NCBI GenBank assembly: GCA_003221825.1
Contig: QHUE01000114.1
Location: 1-12,035 of the forward strand
Reading direction: 5' to 3'
Source of the DNA: Gemmatimonadota bacterium
GTDB taxonomy: Bacteria > Gemmatimonadota > Gemmatimonadetes > Gemmatimonadales > GWC2-71-9
Length of the DNA stretch: 12,035 bases
In this document: piece after piece, positions 4,733-12,035 of the stretch
Layout of the letters: every line of letters begins with the position of its first letter
How positions within the stretch are numbered: position 1 is the first letter of the stretch
Notes under the pieces: model-generated
Told to the model about the DNA's origin: nothing
What the model saw: only the letters and a program-made list of their open reading frames with translations
Databases searched by the model: none
Made by a program: the position numbers and the translations under genes

Positions 4733-7147
4733 TCAGAAACGCAGTCGCGCCTTCCTGAGAAGGCTGTCGAATCGCGGGTGCGAGCGCACGGGATCGACGC
4801 GCGGGTCAACTCTGAGATATGCGATCCAGGGGGATTGCTCGTCATTCGCACGCTCAAGCCAGTCCAACCCGGCGTTCGTATCCCCTAGCGCGATATAGAT
4901 GACGGCAACGTGATAGGAGGAGACATGCCGGCTCGTAGACGCCTGTGCCAAGCGAGCGAGCGTTGCGCGCGCTTCGCGCTCCATCCCCGCCCGGGCATAG
5001 GCATGACCTAGAGAGGCCAGATAGACCAGATTTCCCCCGTCTATAGCCAACGCTCGTTCGGCCTCCGAGACGCCCTCCTTGAACCGCCCTGCTTGCTCGT
5101 ACGCCCACCCGAGGTGCCAGTGTGCGGGGGCGAAGTCAGGGTCCAGCTCCAATGCCTTCCGGTACTCCGCGATCGCGTCGTCGTACTTTCCGGCGAAGTA
5201 GTATCGTAACCCCACCCAGGTTTGGATGATGGGCGATAGGGGATCGAGGGCGCGGGCGGTCATCGCCTGTTGCAGCGCTTCGTCGTGCCGACCCATCGCC
5301 GACAAGAACCCCCCGTACCAGTGATGCGCGGTCGCGTAGCTGGGGTCGAGCTCGATGGCCCGACGATACTCGCGCTCGGCAGCCGTCCAATCGTGATCGA
5401 ACTCCAAGAGAATATGCGCCAACGAAGCGTGCGCCTCCGCCAGCGTGCTGTCGAACTCCAACGCCCGCATCGCAGCGCTCTTGGCCTTCGGGAAGGCCTC
5501 ACGTGGCGCCAGGCGGCTGTACCAACCACGAAAGATCCAGGCGTCGGCGATCCCCACCCAGGCACGGGCATAGCCAGGGTCCAGGTCCACCGCCCGTTGG
5601 AAGTAGTCGAGCGCGGTCTGGATGTTCCCTTCCGTGCGCTTGTTCCAGAAGTACCGGCCCTTCAGGTAGAGCGTGTATGCCTCGTGGCTCTTCGTCGGCT
5701 GGGCGCTCAACCGATTGTGCTCGCCTTCGAGCAGCGTGACACCCAACCTCTCGATCACGTGCTCTGCGATGTCCGACTGTACGGCAAAGATGTCGGTGAT
5801 CTCCCGATCGTAGGTCGTTGCCCAGAGTTGTCGTTCGTCCTGGGCACGGAGGAGTTCGAGAGTAATGCGGACACTCCTCGAGCCACTGTCGGCGCCGGCC
5901 CATCGCACGCTGCCGACCAGGAGATAGTCAATCCCCAGCTCTCGACCGATCTCTCGCATCGTCATGTTGGTGCGGGCGTATCGCTGGATCGCCCGGCTCG
6001 GCACCAGGCCAAGGCCGCTCACCGCGCCTAAGCGGCTCGTAATCTCATCCGTCATGCCGGCCGCGAAGTACTCGTCGTCGGCGGGCCCGAGATTCTCGAA
6101 CGGGAGAACTCCGATGATTCTCGGCCGCTGGGCCTCCCCGTCCGACGTGCCCGCAGGCCGTTGAGTCGTGCCCCCGCGATCGCCGACCCGCAGAAGCCAA
6201 ACGGCCCCGCCTAGGGCGACCGCGAGTACGCCCACCAGCAGCGGGACGGCCCAGGCAGCACGACGGGTTTGTCCCGCGGCAAGTTCTGCCGGCCTGTCCG
6301 ACGTCGCGGCTGCCGCCGCGGCCGAGGCGAACTCGGCGGCCGTGCCAAAGCGGTCCGCCGGTACTCTCGCCAGCGCTCGGCGGACGGCCTCCTCCAGGGC
6401 GGGTGAAACCGCCTCCCGCAGGCTCGACAGTCGCGGCACGGGCTCGCTCAGCTTCCTGGCCAGCACCGCCTGAGCGCTGGACGTCCCGAAGGGCGGATCG
6501 CCGGCAAGCATTTCATACAGCACGCAGGCCAGAGAATACGTGTCGCTGCGTCCATCGACATCGCCCTGCCCCATCGCCTGTTCGGGACTCATGTACAATG
6601 GGGTGCCCACCGAGATCCCGCTCTCCGTAAGCCGTGCGCTCCCTGCGCTGCCGACAGCCGTCGCCACGCCAAAATCGGTGACTACGGCGTGTCCCCCCAT
6701 GAACAGGATGTTCTCGGGCTTGATGTCGCGGTGGACGACGCCAAGGTTGTGGGCGTAGCCGAGGCCATCAGCCACCTCTTGCACAATCCGAACGGCCTCC
6801 CCGACGGGCAGCTGACGCTGACGGACCAACCGATCACGCAGTGTTTCTCCCTCCACATACGGCATGACGTAGAACACGAAACCGTCCGCCTCGCCGGAGT
6901 CGTGCAGGGGAAGGATATGCGGGTGCGCGAGAACGGCGGCGATTTGGATCTCTCGCAGGAAGCGCTCCGGCCCGAGCACCGCCGCCAGCTCGGGCCTCAA
7001 CACTTTGACGGCTACCCGCCGGTCATGCTTGAGATCTTCGGCGAGGTAGACCGTCGCCATCCCTCCGTGGCCGGCCTCTCGCACGATGCGGTAGCGCGAG
7101 GCCAGGGCTGCTCGAAGGTGCTCGAATTGCTCTGCAGGGTCGCGCAC
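4733..7147 (-). CDS. membrane serine/threonine kinase with FlgO/TolB-like and TPR domains
   Basis: 804 aa starting at GTG (7147 on the reverse strand). It has a complete Hanks-type kinase domain at about 20-275: glycine loop GHGGMATVYLA (26-36), catalytic VAVK with K48, HRDIKPEN (139-146), DFG (158-160), GTPLYMSPEQ (181-190). One transmembrane helix follows (about 298-320), placing the rest in the periplasm. The next domain (about 343-475, IGVLPFENLGPADDEYFAAGMTDEI) is the TolB-N/FlgO-like type often attached to such kinases and cyclases. About eight TPR-like repeats fill 485-800 (for example ALDYFQRAVDLDPGYARAW and AIAEYRKALELDPDFAPAH). All catalytic residues are present. It would phosphorylate Ser/Thr of unknown targets in response to an outside or protein-protein signal. 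It is alone on this strand and convergent with the porin remnant (37-nt gap). The architecture is common in Gemmatimonadota and Acidobacteriota. Confidence 0.93.
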   Translation of the reverse strand: MRDPAEQFEHLRAALASRYRIVREAGHGGMATVYLAEDLKHDRRVAVKVLRPELAAVLGPERFLREIQIAAVLAHPHILPLHDSGEADGFVFYVMPYVEGETLRDRLVRQRQLPVGEAVRIVQEVADGLGYAHNLGVVHRDIKPENILFMGGHAVVTDFGVATAVGSAGSARLTESGISVGTPLYMSPEQAMGQGDVDGRSDTYSLACVLYEMLAGDPPFGTSSAQAVLARKLSEPVPRLSSLREAVSPALEEAVRRALARVPADRFGTAAEFASAAAAAATSDRPAELAAGQTRRAAWAVPLLVGVLAVALGGAVWLLRVGDRGGTTQRPAGTSDGEAQRPRIIGVLPFENLGPADDEYFAAGMTDEITSRLGAVSGLGLVPSRAIQRYARTNMTMREIGRELGIDYLLVGSVRWAGADSGSRSVRITLELLRAQDERQLWATTYDREITDIFAVQSDIAEHVIERLGVTLLEGEHNRLSAQPTKSHEAYTLYLKGRYFWNKRTEGNIQTALDYFQRAVDLDPGYARAWVGIADAWIFRGWYSRLAPREAFPKAKSAAMRALEFDSTLAEAHASLAHILLEFDHDWTAAEREYRRAIELDPSYATAHHWYGGFLSAMGRHDEALQQAMTARALDPLSPIIQTWVGLRYYFAGKYDDAIAEYRKALELDPDFAPAHWHLGWAYEQAGRFKEGVSEAERALAIDGGNLVYLASLGHAYARAGMEREARATLARLAQASTSRHVSSYHVAVIYIALGDTNAGLDWLERANDEQSPWIAYLRVDPRVDPVRSHPRFDSLLRKARLRF

Positions 7148-7368
7148 GAAGTGCAGGTCCCATCGAGGGCATCGGTAAGATGAAGGGGCGGGGTCGGGAA
7201 GGACACCCCCCGGCTCTCCGAGGCATTGGCACGTCCGCCGAGCAGCAACGAATCAACTGTCACCACCATTGGCACCACGGATCTGATCGGGTCAGTTGCC
7301 GTTTCGCGGACCACCACGGAGTATTGGGGCGATGACGATCCTGCGGACGCCGGCCTAAAATCCCTTGC
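7148..7368. other. divergent intergenic region
   Basis: 221 nt separate the kinase start (reverse strand) from the small cysteine protein (forward). It must hold promoters in both directions, but I see no convincing -35/-10 pair. A TAAAAT at 7355-7360 lies 8 nt before the forward ATG, which would imply an almost leaderless transcript, and a 9-bp direct repeat CACCACGGA occurs at 7273-7281 and 7312-7320. No RNA gene or coding ORF is apparent. Confidence 0.4.
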
Positions 7369-7566
7369 ATGACCGTCCTAACGGCGACCGTGACCTGCCC
7401 GAACTGCGGACACCAGACGACCGAAACGATGCCAACCAACGCCTGCGTGCACTTCTACGAGTGCCCGGCGTGCCGAACAGTTCTTCGGCCGAAGCCTGGA
7501 GACTGCTGCATCTTCTGTTCGTATGGGTCGAGCCGATGCCCACCCCGACAGAACGAGGGGGCATGA
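7369..7566 (+). CDS. GDCCVxC-domain small cysteine protein
   Basis: 65 aa with nine cysteines: CPNC (10-13), C26, CPAC (32-35), GDCCIFC (44-50) and C57. The overall pattern (CPNCG, MPTNAC, FYECPAC, RPKPGDCC, CSYGS, CPP) matches the family NCBI names GDCCVxC domain-containing (seleno)protein. These are small cytosolic proteins often found beside mercury or other heavy-metal resistance genes, and some members carry selenocysteine. Here all positions are cysteine and the motif valine is isoleucine. Its biochemical role is not established; a zinc-ribbon-like metal-binding or metal-handling role is plausible. There is no clear Shine-Dalgarno sequence, and start ATG 7369 is placed where family homology begins. 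It lies 37 nt before an exported protein and the Cus-type efflux operon, consistent with a metal-stress cluster. Confidence 0.85.
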   Translation: MTVLTATVTCPNCGHQTTETMPTNACVHFYECPACRTVLRPKPGDCCIFCSYGSSRCPPRQNEGA

Positions 7567-7603
7567 CCACGCCGATGGCGTCCGTAGTATATTCCCGACG
7601 AGC

Positions 7604-7942
7604 ATGAACCTCTCACTCGTCAGATTCGTCGCCACCTTGCTGCTAAGCGGCCAGATGTTGCCGATTGGCTTGCCGCTGCTGTGCGACCAAGTCCAACGAG
7701 CAACGCCGGCGAACTGCGACCAGCAGATGACTTCCCACCCGTCTGGGCCGGTCGTCGATGCGACGAACCACGCTACCCCGTGCGCCAATTCAGCGCTCTG
7801 CGCGACCACCCCGAACGCCGTTGTTGCGCTTGGCGGAGTCGTTTCCGGTTCCGCGTCAGAGTCTCACATCGTCGTCTCCGGCGTCTCGACGTTCGCACCG
7901 GCAGATCCGCAGCCGCCGCTCCCCCCACCGCCCCAAGCCTAG
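7604..7942 (+). CDS. short exported cysteine-containing protein preceding the efflux operon
   Basis: 112 aa from ATG 7604, an internal start in a longer open frame. It is chosen because a signal sequence begins exactly there: MNLSLVRFVATLLLSGQMLP followed by IGLPLLC. The mature part has cysteines at 27, 38, 60 and 66, in contexts LLCDQV, ANCDQQM and TPCANSALC. A Gly/Ser/Val segment follows, then a proline-rich end (PQPPLPPPP, 102-110). No enzymatic motif is seen. Short secreted proteins of this kind lie just before metal efflux operons in several environmental phyla. Periplasmic binding of copper or silver through Cys/Met/His is possible but unproven. No strong Shine-Dalgarno sequence is visible. 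It is separated from the outer-membrane gene by 92 nt containing a GC-rich hairpin. Confidence 0.65.
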   Translation: MNLSLVRFVATLLLSGQMLPIGLPLLCDQVQRATPANCDQQMTSHPSGPVVDATNHATPCANSALCATTPNAVVALGGVVSGSASESHIVVSGVSTFAPADPQPPLPPPPQA

Positions 7943-7968
7943 CCTCGCCCAGGAGTAGTGTGCCCTAA

Positions 7969-7989
7969 CGCGCCGCGAATCTCGGCGCG
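7969..7989 (+). promoter_or_regulatory. GC-rich hairpin before the efflux operon
   Basis: CGCGCCG (7969-7975) and CGGCGCG (7983-7989) form a perfect 7-bp GC-only stem with a 7-nt loop. It lies between the exported protein and the outer-membrane component. There is no T-run, so it is not a standard intrinsic terminator; it could lower read-through or stabilise mRNA ends. In GC-rich DNA such a stem can also arise by chance. Confidence 0.3.
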
Positions 7990-8034
7990 GGCTCCGGCGC
8001 ATTCAGCCGTAAAGAATGTTCGGCGAGGAGAGGT

Positions 8035-9315
8035 ATGCAATTCCGACAACTGATGTTGAGAGCTCTTGCGCTCACGATGGCGGGCGCGTCGCCCGCGCGC
8101 GCGCAGGACTCGGTTCTACAATCGCTGATCGCGGAAGCGCTCGCGCGCAGCCCGACACTTGCGCAGCGGCAAGCGGCCGTTCGGGCAGCGACGCTGCGAA
8201 TCCGGCCAGCCGGCACACTGCCCGACCCAATGCTGTCGCTCGGTGTGATGGATCTGCAGATGCCGCACTTCGAGTTCAACCAGAGCGACTTCACCGAGGT
8301 GGACGTCGAGCTGAGCCAGGAGATCCCCTGGCCCGGCAGCCTCGGCGCACGGTCAGCGGTGGCGCGGGCCGTTGCCACCGGCGCGCGCGCGGATGAGAAC
8401 GTCATGCGGCGGGAGGTAACGGTTGCGGTGGCGGCGGCGTACTACCGCCTGCAGTACGCCGTGACCGCGTTGGAGACCATCCGCCGGCAGCGCCAGCTGC
8501 TGGAAGCCGCCGTCCAGCTGAGCACAACGCGCTATGCCACCGGTATGGCACCACAAAGCGATCCGCTGCAGGCGAAGCTCGCTCGTGATCGGCTGCAATT
8601 GGAGGAGTACGCGTTGGAAAGCGAGCGGGTCGCAGCGCTTGCGGCGGTAAATGCATTGCGGAGATACGCGCCTCGAGATTCTGTCCCGGTCACCGCGATT
8701 GACCCCGCGGCGGTGCGGAGTGTCGCAACGGCAGTGTCTCCCGCGGACTCTCTCGTCGCTCTGGCTGTCGCAGCGCATCCGCGACTCGTCGCCCAGCGAG
8801 CCGCGGTCGACCAGGCCGCCCGCACAATTCAAGTCGAGCGGCTGGGAGCGCGTCCCGACTTTACGTTCTCGGCGCGGTATGGGTATAGGCCCGTCGCGCT
8901 CGGCTTCAATTTTCCGGACTTCTTCTCTGCCTTCGTGGGCGTGCGTCTCCCCATCTGGGCGTGGCGCAAGCAGAACCGCCTCGCCGACGCCGCGCGCGCC
9001 GATTCCACAGGGGCCGCCGCCGCCCTGCAGGACGCGGAACTCGAGCTCAGTCGCGAGGTCGCTGAAGCCGCCGCTCAAGTCGAAGCGTTACGGCAGCGTC
9101 TTGTGCTCCTCGTAGACGACGTCCTGCCCAGTGCGCGGGGGACGGTCGAATCGGTGCTGCGGACCTACCAGGTCGGTCGCGCCGAATTCCTGACCTTGCT
9201 GTCGGTCGAAGACGCCCGATACCGGGCTGAGCTCGAGGCGGCCCAAGTGGCGGCGGAGTACCAGGCTCAACTCGTAAGGCTGCGGCAGTTGACCGCAGAG
9301 GAGTCTCGCCCATGA
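8035..9315 (+). CDS. cusC: TolC/CusC-family outer-membrane efflux protein
   Basis: 426 aa, full length for the outer-membrane channel of heavy-metal RND pumps. ATG 8035 is preceded by GAGGAGAGG at 8025-8033, a strong Shine-Dalgarno region. The signal peptide is about residues 1-24, ending SPARAQ. The mature protein shows the two-repeat TolC pattern: EALARSPTLAQRQAAVRAA (about 33-51) and its duplicate AVAAHPRLVAQRAAVDQAA, each followed by long amphipathic helices, with the turns TLPDPMLSLGVMD and LGARPDFTFSARYGY where the beta strands begin. It would form the trimeric channel that receives metal from the CusB/CusA assembly. Its last codons overlap cusB as ATGA, so the genes are translationally coupled. 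The Cus assignment of this subunit rests on its neighbours; sequence alone says only TolC family. Confidence 0.88.
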   Translation: MQFRQLMLRALALTMAGASPARAQDSVLQSLIAEALARSPTLAQRQAAVRAATLRIRPAGTLPDPMLSLGVMDLQMPHFEFNQSDFTEVDVELSQEIPWPGSLGARSAVARAVATGARADENVMRREVTVAVAAAYYRLQYAVTALETIRRQRQLLEAAVQLSTTRYATGMAPQSDPLQAKLARDRLQLEEYALESERVAALAAVNALRRYAPRDSVPVTAIDPAAVRSVATAVSPADSLVALAVAAHPRLVAQRAAVDQAARTIQVERLGARPDFTFSARYGYRPVALGFNFPDFFSAFVGVRLPIWAWRKQNRLADAARADSTGAAAALQDAELELSREVAEAAAQVEALRQRLVLLVDDVLPSARGTVESVLRTYQVGRAEFLTLLSVEDARYRAELEAAQVAAEYQAQLVRLRQLTAEESRP

Positions 9316-10298
9316 AACGTGCAATCATTGTCCTACTCGGTGGCCTGCTTGCAGTGGCCGCGTGTCGCAAGCAGAACACGCCGGACGAATCGATGGCCGA
9401 CATGCCGGGCGCGTCGCAGGCAGCCGATACGAGCGGCGTGCCCATCGATCGGAGTGAGGCAGCGCGACTCGGTATCACGTTCGCGCGGGCGAGCGAACGA
9501 CCAATCACAACGTCCGTGCGCGCCGTGGGCGTGCTCAAGTACGCCGAGCCGCGCCAAGCCTATGTCAACGCGCGCGTCAACGGCTGGGTGGAGAAGCTGT
9601 ATGCCGATTACGTCGGCAAGAGCGTGAGTGCGGGGGAGCCTCTGCTGGCGCTCTACTCGCCCGATCTGGTCAGCGCGCAAGAAGAGTATCTCCTCGCGCG
9701 GCGGCTGCGGGACGACACGCTCGCGGCGAGCGCCCGTCGCCGGCTCACGCTGTGGGACATTCCACCTGATCAAATCGACAGTCTGGAGGCGCGGGGCACG
9801 GTCGCTCGGACGCTCACGTTACGGGCACCGAGGTCCGGCGAGATCGTGCAGAAGAATGTCATCGATGGTCAGGCCGTGCAGGCGGGGACGAATCTGTTTC
9901 CAGGCGCGCTCCGACCGGGGATGTTCGCGACCGCGGAGCTCTCCCGCGCCGGACGGCGTGCGGTGAGCGTGCCCCTCACCGCGGTGTTGCCGACTGGCAC
10001 GAAGGACCTGGTGTTCGTCAATCGCGGTGACGGCCGCTTCGTGCCGCGGGAAGTACGCGTAGGCGCGCGGGGTGACTCACTGGTGGAAATCGTGCAGGGC
10101 TTGAAGCCAGGTGACGAGGTCGTCGCGTCGGCGACGTATCTGCTCGATTCGGAGTCCAATCTCGCCGCCGCGATTCAGGGACTCATGCTGCAAATGGGGA
10201 TGGGACTCAACATGGGCGGGATGAAAACCGGAACCCCGGATTCGGGAAACCGGACGCGCGGAATGCCGGGGATGGACACGTCGCGGAGACGGCCATGA
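9312..10298 (+). CDS. cusB: CusB-type periplasmic adaptor, beta-barrel segment missing
   Basis: 328 aa; CusB-like adaptors are usually about 380-500. The start overlaps the previous stop (ATGA). A lipoprotein signal ends at the lipobox AVAAC (C18). Then come a Met-containing linker (MADMPG), the membrane-proximal start (VPIDRSEAARLGITFARA), the lipoyl half-motif YVNARVNGWVEKLYADYVGKSVSAGEPLLALYSP (about 77-110), a helical hairpin and the second lipoyl half, APRSGEIVQKNVIDGQAVQAGTNLF (172-196). The next residues are PGALRPGMFATAEL (197-210), which in the family come only after the beta-barrel domain. So about 60-65 residues, including the usual RIADLS.VWV region, are absent in frame at about nt 9897-9905. 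The C-terminus is Met-rich (MLQMGMGLNMGGM), fitting Cu(I)/Ag(I). It normally bridges CusA and CusC; this version may be non-functional. ATGA overlap with cusA follows. Confidence 0.85.
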   Translation: MKRAIIVLLGGLLAVAACRKQNTPDESMADMPGASQAADTSGVPIDRSEAARLGITFARASERPITTSVRAVGVLKYAEPRQAYVNARVNGWVEKLYADYVGKSVSAGEPLLALYSPDLVSAQEEYLLARRLRDDTLAASARRRLTLWDIPPDQIDSLEARGTVARTLTLRAPRSGEIVQKNVIDGQAVQAGTNLFPGALRPGMFATAELSRAGRRAVSVPLTAVLPTGTKDLVFVNRGDGRFVPREVRVGARGDSLVEIVQGLKPGDEVVASATYLLDSESNLAAAIQGLMLQMGMGLNMGGMKTGTPDSGNRTRGMPGMDTSRRRP

Positions 10299-12035
10299 TC
10301 CAGCACGTGATTGTCTGGTTTCTCCGACGGCGCGAGCTCGTGGCGCTCGGCGCGATTTTTGTCCTGGTGGCGGGGATATGGCTGCTGCGTACCATGCCAG
10401 TGGATGCGATCCCTGATCTCTCCGATACGCAGGTGATCATCTATAGCGACTACTCCGGCCAAGCACCGCAGGTTGTCGAAGATCAGGTGACGTATCCTCT
10501 GGTGACGCAATTCCTGTCCGTGCCGCGCGTAAAGGCGGTGCGGGGGCAGTCGATGTTCAGCTCGTCATTCGTGTACGTGATCTTCCAGGACGGGACCGAC
10601 CTGTATTGGGCGCGTTCGCGGGTGCTCGAATACCTGAACGCCATCCAGAGCCGTCTGCCAGCTGCGGTCAAAACCCGCCTGGGCCCGGACGCGACCGGCG
10701 TCGGATGGGTCTATCAGTATGCGCTCGAGGGCCCGGGGTATGCCCCGGACCGGTTACGCTCGATTCAGGATTTCCAGGTTCGGTACGCCTTGCAGTCCGT
10801 ACCCGGCGTCGCCGAGGTCGCGAGTCTCGGCGGCTACGTGCGCCAATACCAGGTACTGCTCGACCCCGCCCGGCTGCTCGCCTACGGCGTGGAGATACGT
10901 CAGGTCGTCGAGGCGGTGCGGGGGGCCAATCAGGACGTCGGCGCGCGCACGCTGGAAGTGGCCGGCGCGGACTATGCGATTCGTGGGCTCGGCTATTTCC
11001 GCGGTGTGGAAGACATCGCGAAGGTGGGAATCGCGGTGGGCACCGGCGGTCGCTCCGTGCGCATCGGCGACGTCGCCCGCGTGACGATCGGTCCCGATCT
11101 CCGGCTGGGGATCGCGGAGCTGAACGGCCAGGGGGAAGCGGTGGGTGGCGTCGTCGTCATGCGCTACGGCGAGAATGCGCTGCGCGTGATCAACGCTGTG
11201 AAGCAACGCGTCGCGGAAATCACGCCCTCGCTACCGGCTGGCGTGCGCATCGTTCCTACCTACGACCGCTCGAACCTGATTCACGGCTCGATCAAGACGT
11301 TGTGGCGCACGCTGATCGAGGAATCGATCATCGTGGGCCTTGTATGCGCGGTGTTCCTGCTGCACACACGCAGCGCGCTGGTCGCTCTGGCCACGCTGCC
11401 GCTCGGCGTGCTCATCGCACTGGCTCTGATTCGCTGGCTCGGGATCAACGCTAACATCATGAGCCTGGGCGGAATCGCGATCGCGATCGGCGCGATGATC
11501 GATGCGGCCATAGTCATGATCGAGAACCTGCACAAGCACATCGAGCGCGAGCCCGACAGGCCCCACTGGGAGCGCGTGTTCGCGGCGGCGCGCGAGGTCG
11601 GGCCGGCGCTGTTCATGTCGCTCCTCATCATCACCCTGTCCTTCCTGCCGGTCTTCACGCTCGAGGACCAGGAGGGGCGGTTGTTTCGGCCGCTCGCGCT
11701 AACCAAGACATTCGCGATGGCGGCGGCGGCACTGCTCTCCGTGACACTCATCCCGGCGCTCATGGGCTGGTTCGTGAAAGGGAGGATCCGGGCGGAGGAT
11801 GAGAATCCCATCAATCGCTGGGCGATCCGGGTCTACCGCCCGATTCTGCGCTGGGCGCTCGAGGCGCGGTGGCTAGTGTTGGGAGGAACCGGGGCGATTC
11901 TCGTGCTGACATTGCTGCCGTTCGCCGGACTCGGCAGTGAGTTCATGCCGCCGCTCAATGAGGGCTCCTTGATGTACATGCCCAATACACTGCCGGCGGT
12001 GTCGCTTACCACGCAGCGCCGGCTGCTGCACGTCG
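10295..12035 (+). CDS. cusA: CusA-type heavy-metal RND efflux pump, 5' part
   Basis: 580 complete codons are visible; the gene continues past the window (family about 1,030-1,050 aa). The start overlaps the cusB stop (ATGA). It is an inner-membrane proton-driven pump of the HME-RND family. Features in order: first transmembrane helix (about 17-33), PVDAIPDLSDTQVII (35-49), GQAPQVVEDQVTYPL (55-69), GPDATGVGWVYQYAL (130-144), GIAELNGQGEAVGGVV (272-287), and the transmembrane block LGINANIMSLGGIAIAIGAM with proton-relay D403 in MIDAAIVMIEN. Then EVGPALFMSLLIITLSFLPVFTLE and EGSLMYMPNTLP (557-567). The YMP in this last motif corresponds to the first methionine of the Cu/Ag-conducting set in E. 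coli CusA; Czc-type Zn/Co pumps differ there. Copper/silver export is therefore favoured. No internal gap is apparent in the visible part. Confidence 0.93.
   Translation, partial: MIQHVIVWFLRRRELVALGAIFVLVAGIWLLRTMPVDAIPDLSDTQVIIYSDYSGQAPQVVEDQVTYPLVTQFLSVPRVKAVRGQSMFSSSFVYVIFQDGTDLYWARSRVLEYLNAIQSRLPAAVKTRLGPDATGVGWVYQYALEGPGYAPDRLRSIQDFQVRYALQSVPGVAEVASLGGYVRQYQVLLDPARLLAYGVEIRQVVEAVRGANQDVGARTLEVAGADYAIRGLGYFRGVEDIAKVGIAVGTGGRSVRIGDVARVTIGPDLRLGIAELNGQGEAVGGVVVMRYGENALRVINAVKQRVAEITPSLPAGVRIVPTYDRSNLIHGSIKTLWRTLIEESIIVGLVCAVFLLHTRSALVALATLPLGVLIALALIRWLGINANIMSLGGIAIAIGAMIDAAIVMIENLHKHIEREPDRPHWERVFAAAREVGPALFMSLLIITLSFLPVFTLEDQEGRLFRPLALTKTFAMAAAALLSVTLIPALMGWFVKGRIRAEDENPINRWAIRVYRPILRWALEARWLVLGGTGAILVLTLLPFAGLGSEFMPPLNEGSLMYMPNTLPAVSLTTQRRLLHV

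Noticed and set aside
5270..6031. 253-aa forward ORF inside the kinase gene
   Set aside because: It is the antisense of the TPR and FlgO/TolB-like part of a confidently identified kinase; no motifs of its own.
7273..7320. 9-bp direct repeat CACCACGGA, 39 bp apart
   Set aside because: Two short copies only, with no regulator known to use it; likely chance in this composition.
7355..7360. TAAAAT as a -10 promoter element for the GDCCxxC gene
   Set aside because: No -35 at proper spacing and it would give a nearly leaderless transcript; kept only as a note in the intergenic entry.
10606..11454. 282-aa forward ORF inside cusA
   Set aside because: Out-of-frame shadow of CusA with Arg/Gly/Pro-rich low-complexity composition.
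1..12035. CRISPR arrays, tRNA/rRNA genes, insertion sequences
   Set aside because: No regularly spaced repeats, tRNA-like cloverleaf, rRNA sequence, transposase or terminal inverted repeats were seen.

Overview
The window is a high-GC bacterial segment with mostly G/C third codon positions. It probably comes from a Gram-negative, didermic environmental bacterium. A serine/threonine kinase fused to a FlgO/TolB-like domain and TPR repeats, together with short exported proteins and a Cus-type efflux operon, fits Gemmatimonadota best. That assignment is inference from gene architecture, not from a marker gene.

Region 1 (2-4695, + strand) is a compact cluster that looks devoted to a molybdenum- or tungsten-dependent formate dehydrogenase. 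It holds the C-terminal end of an NrfD-type membrane subunit, a small putative lipoprotein, the maturation factor FdhE, an FdhE-coupled unknown protein of 113 aa, a second small lipoprotein, an Mrp/ApbC-type Fe-S carrier, a ModE-type winged-helix regulator, a TupA-type tungstate/molybdate-binding protein, and a broken oxyanion porin of the OprO/OprP type. A perfect 9-bp inverted repeat with half-site CGATAGGCA overlaps the modE stop codon just before tupA and is a good candidate ModE/W-responsive operator. The logic would be: enzyme subunit, maturation, Fe-S supply, metal sensing, metal-oxyanion uptake.

Region 2 (4733-7147, - strand) is one large kinase gene, convergent with region 1. A 221-nt divergent intergenic gap (7148-7368) separates it from region 3.

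Region 3 (7369-12035, + strand) is a copper/silver-type metal resistance block. It has a tiny GDCCxxC cysteine protein, a 112-aa exported cysteine-containing protein, then a cusCBA-type operon with ATGA overlaps at both internal junctions. The CusA pump runs off the window end.

The most unusual property is a set of internal losses in otherwise well-conserved proteins. Mrp lacks the whole Walker A/switch I segment, CusB lacks its beta-barrel segment, and the porin lacks its N-terminal barrel strands (with a frame change) and its C-terminus. The internal gaps are each estimated from family knowledge at very roughly 60-75 residues. Either several genes here are decaying by short deletions or the assembly dropped short segments. 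Raw reads would decide.
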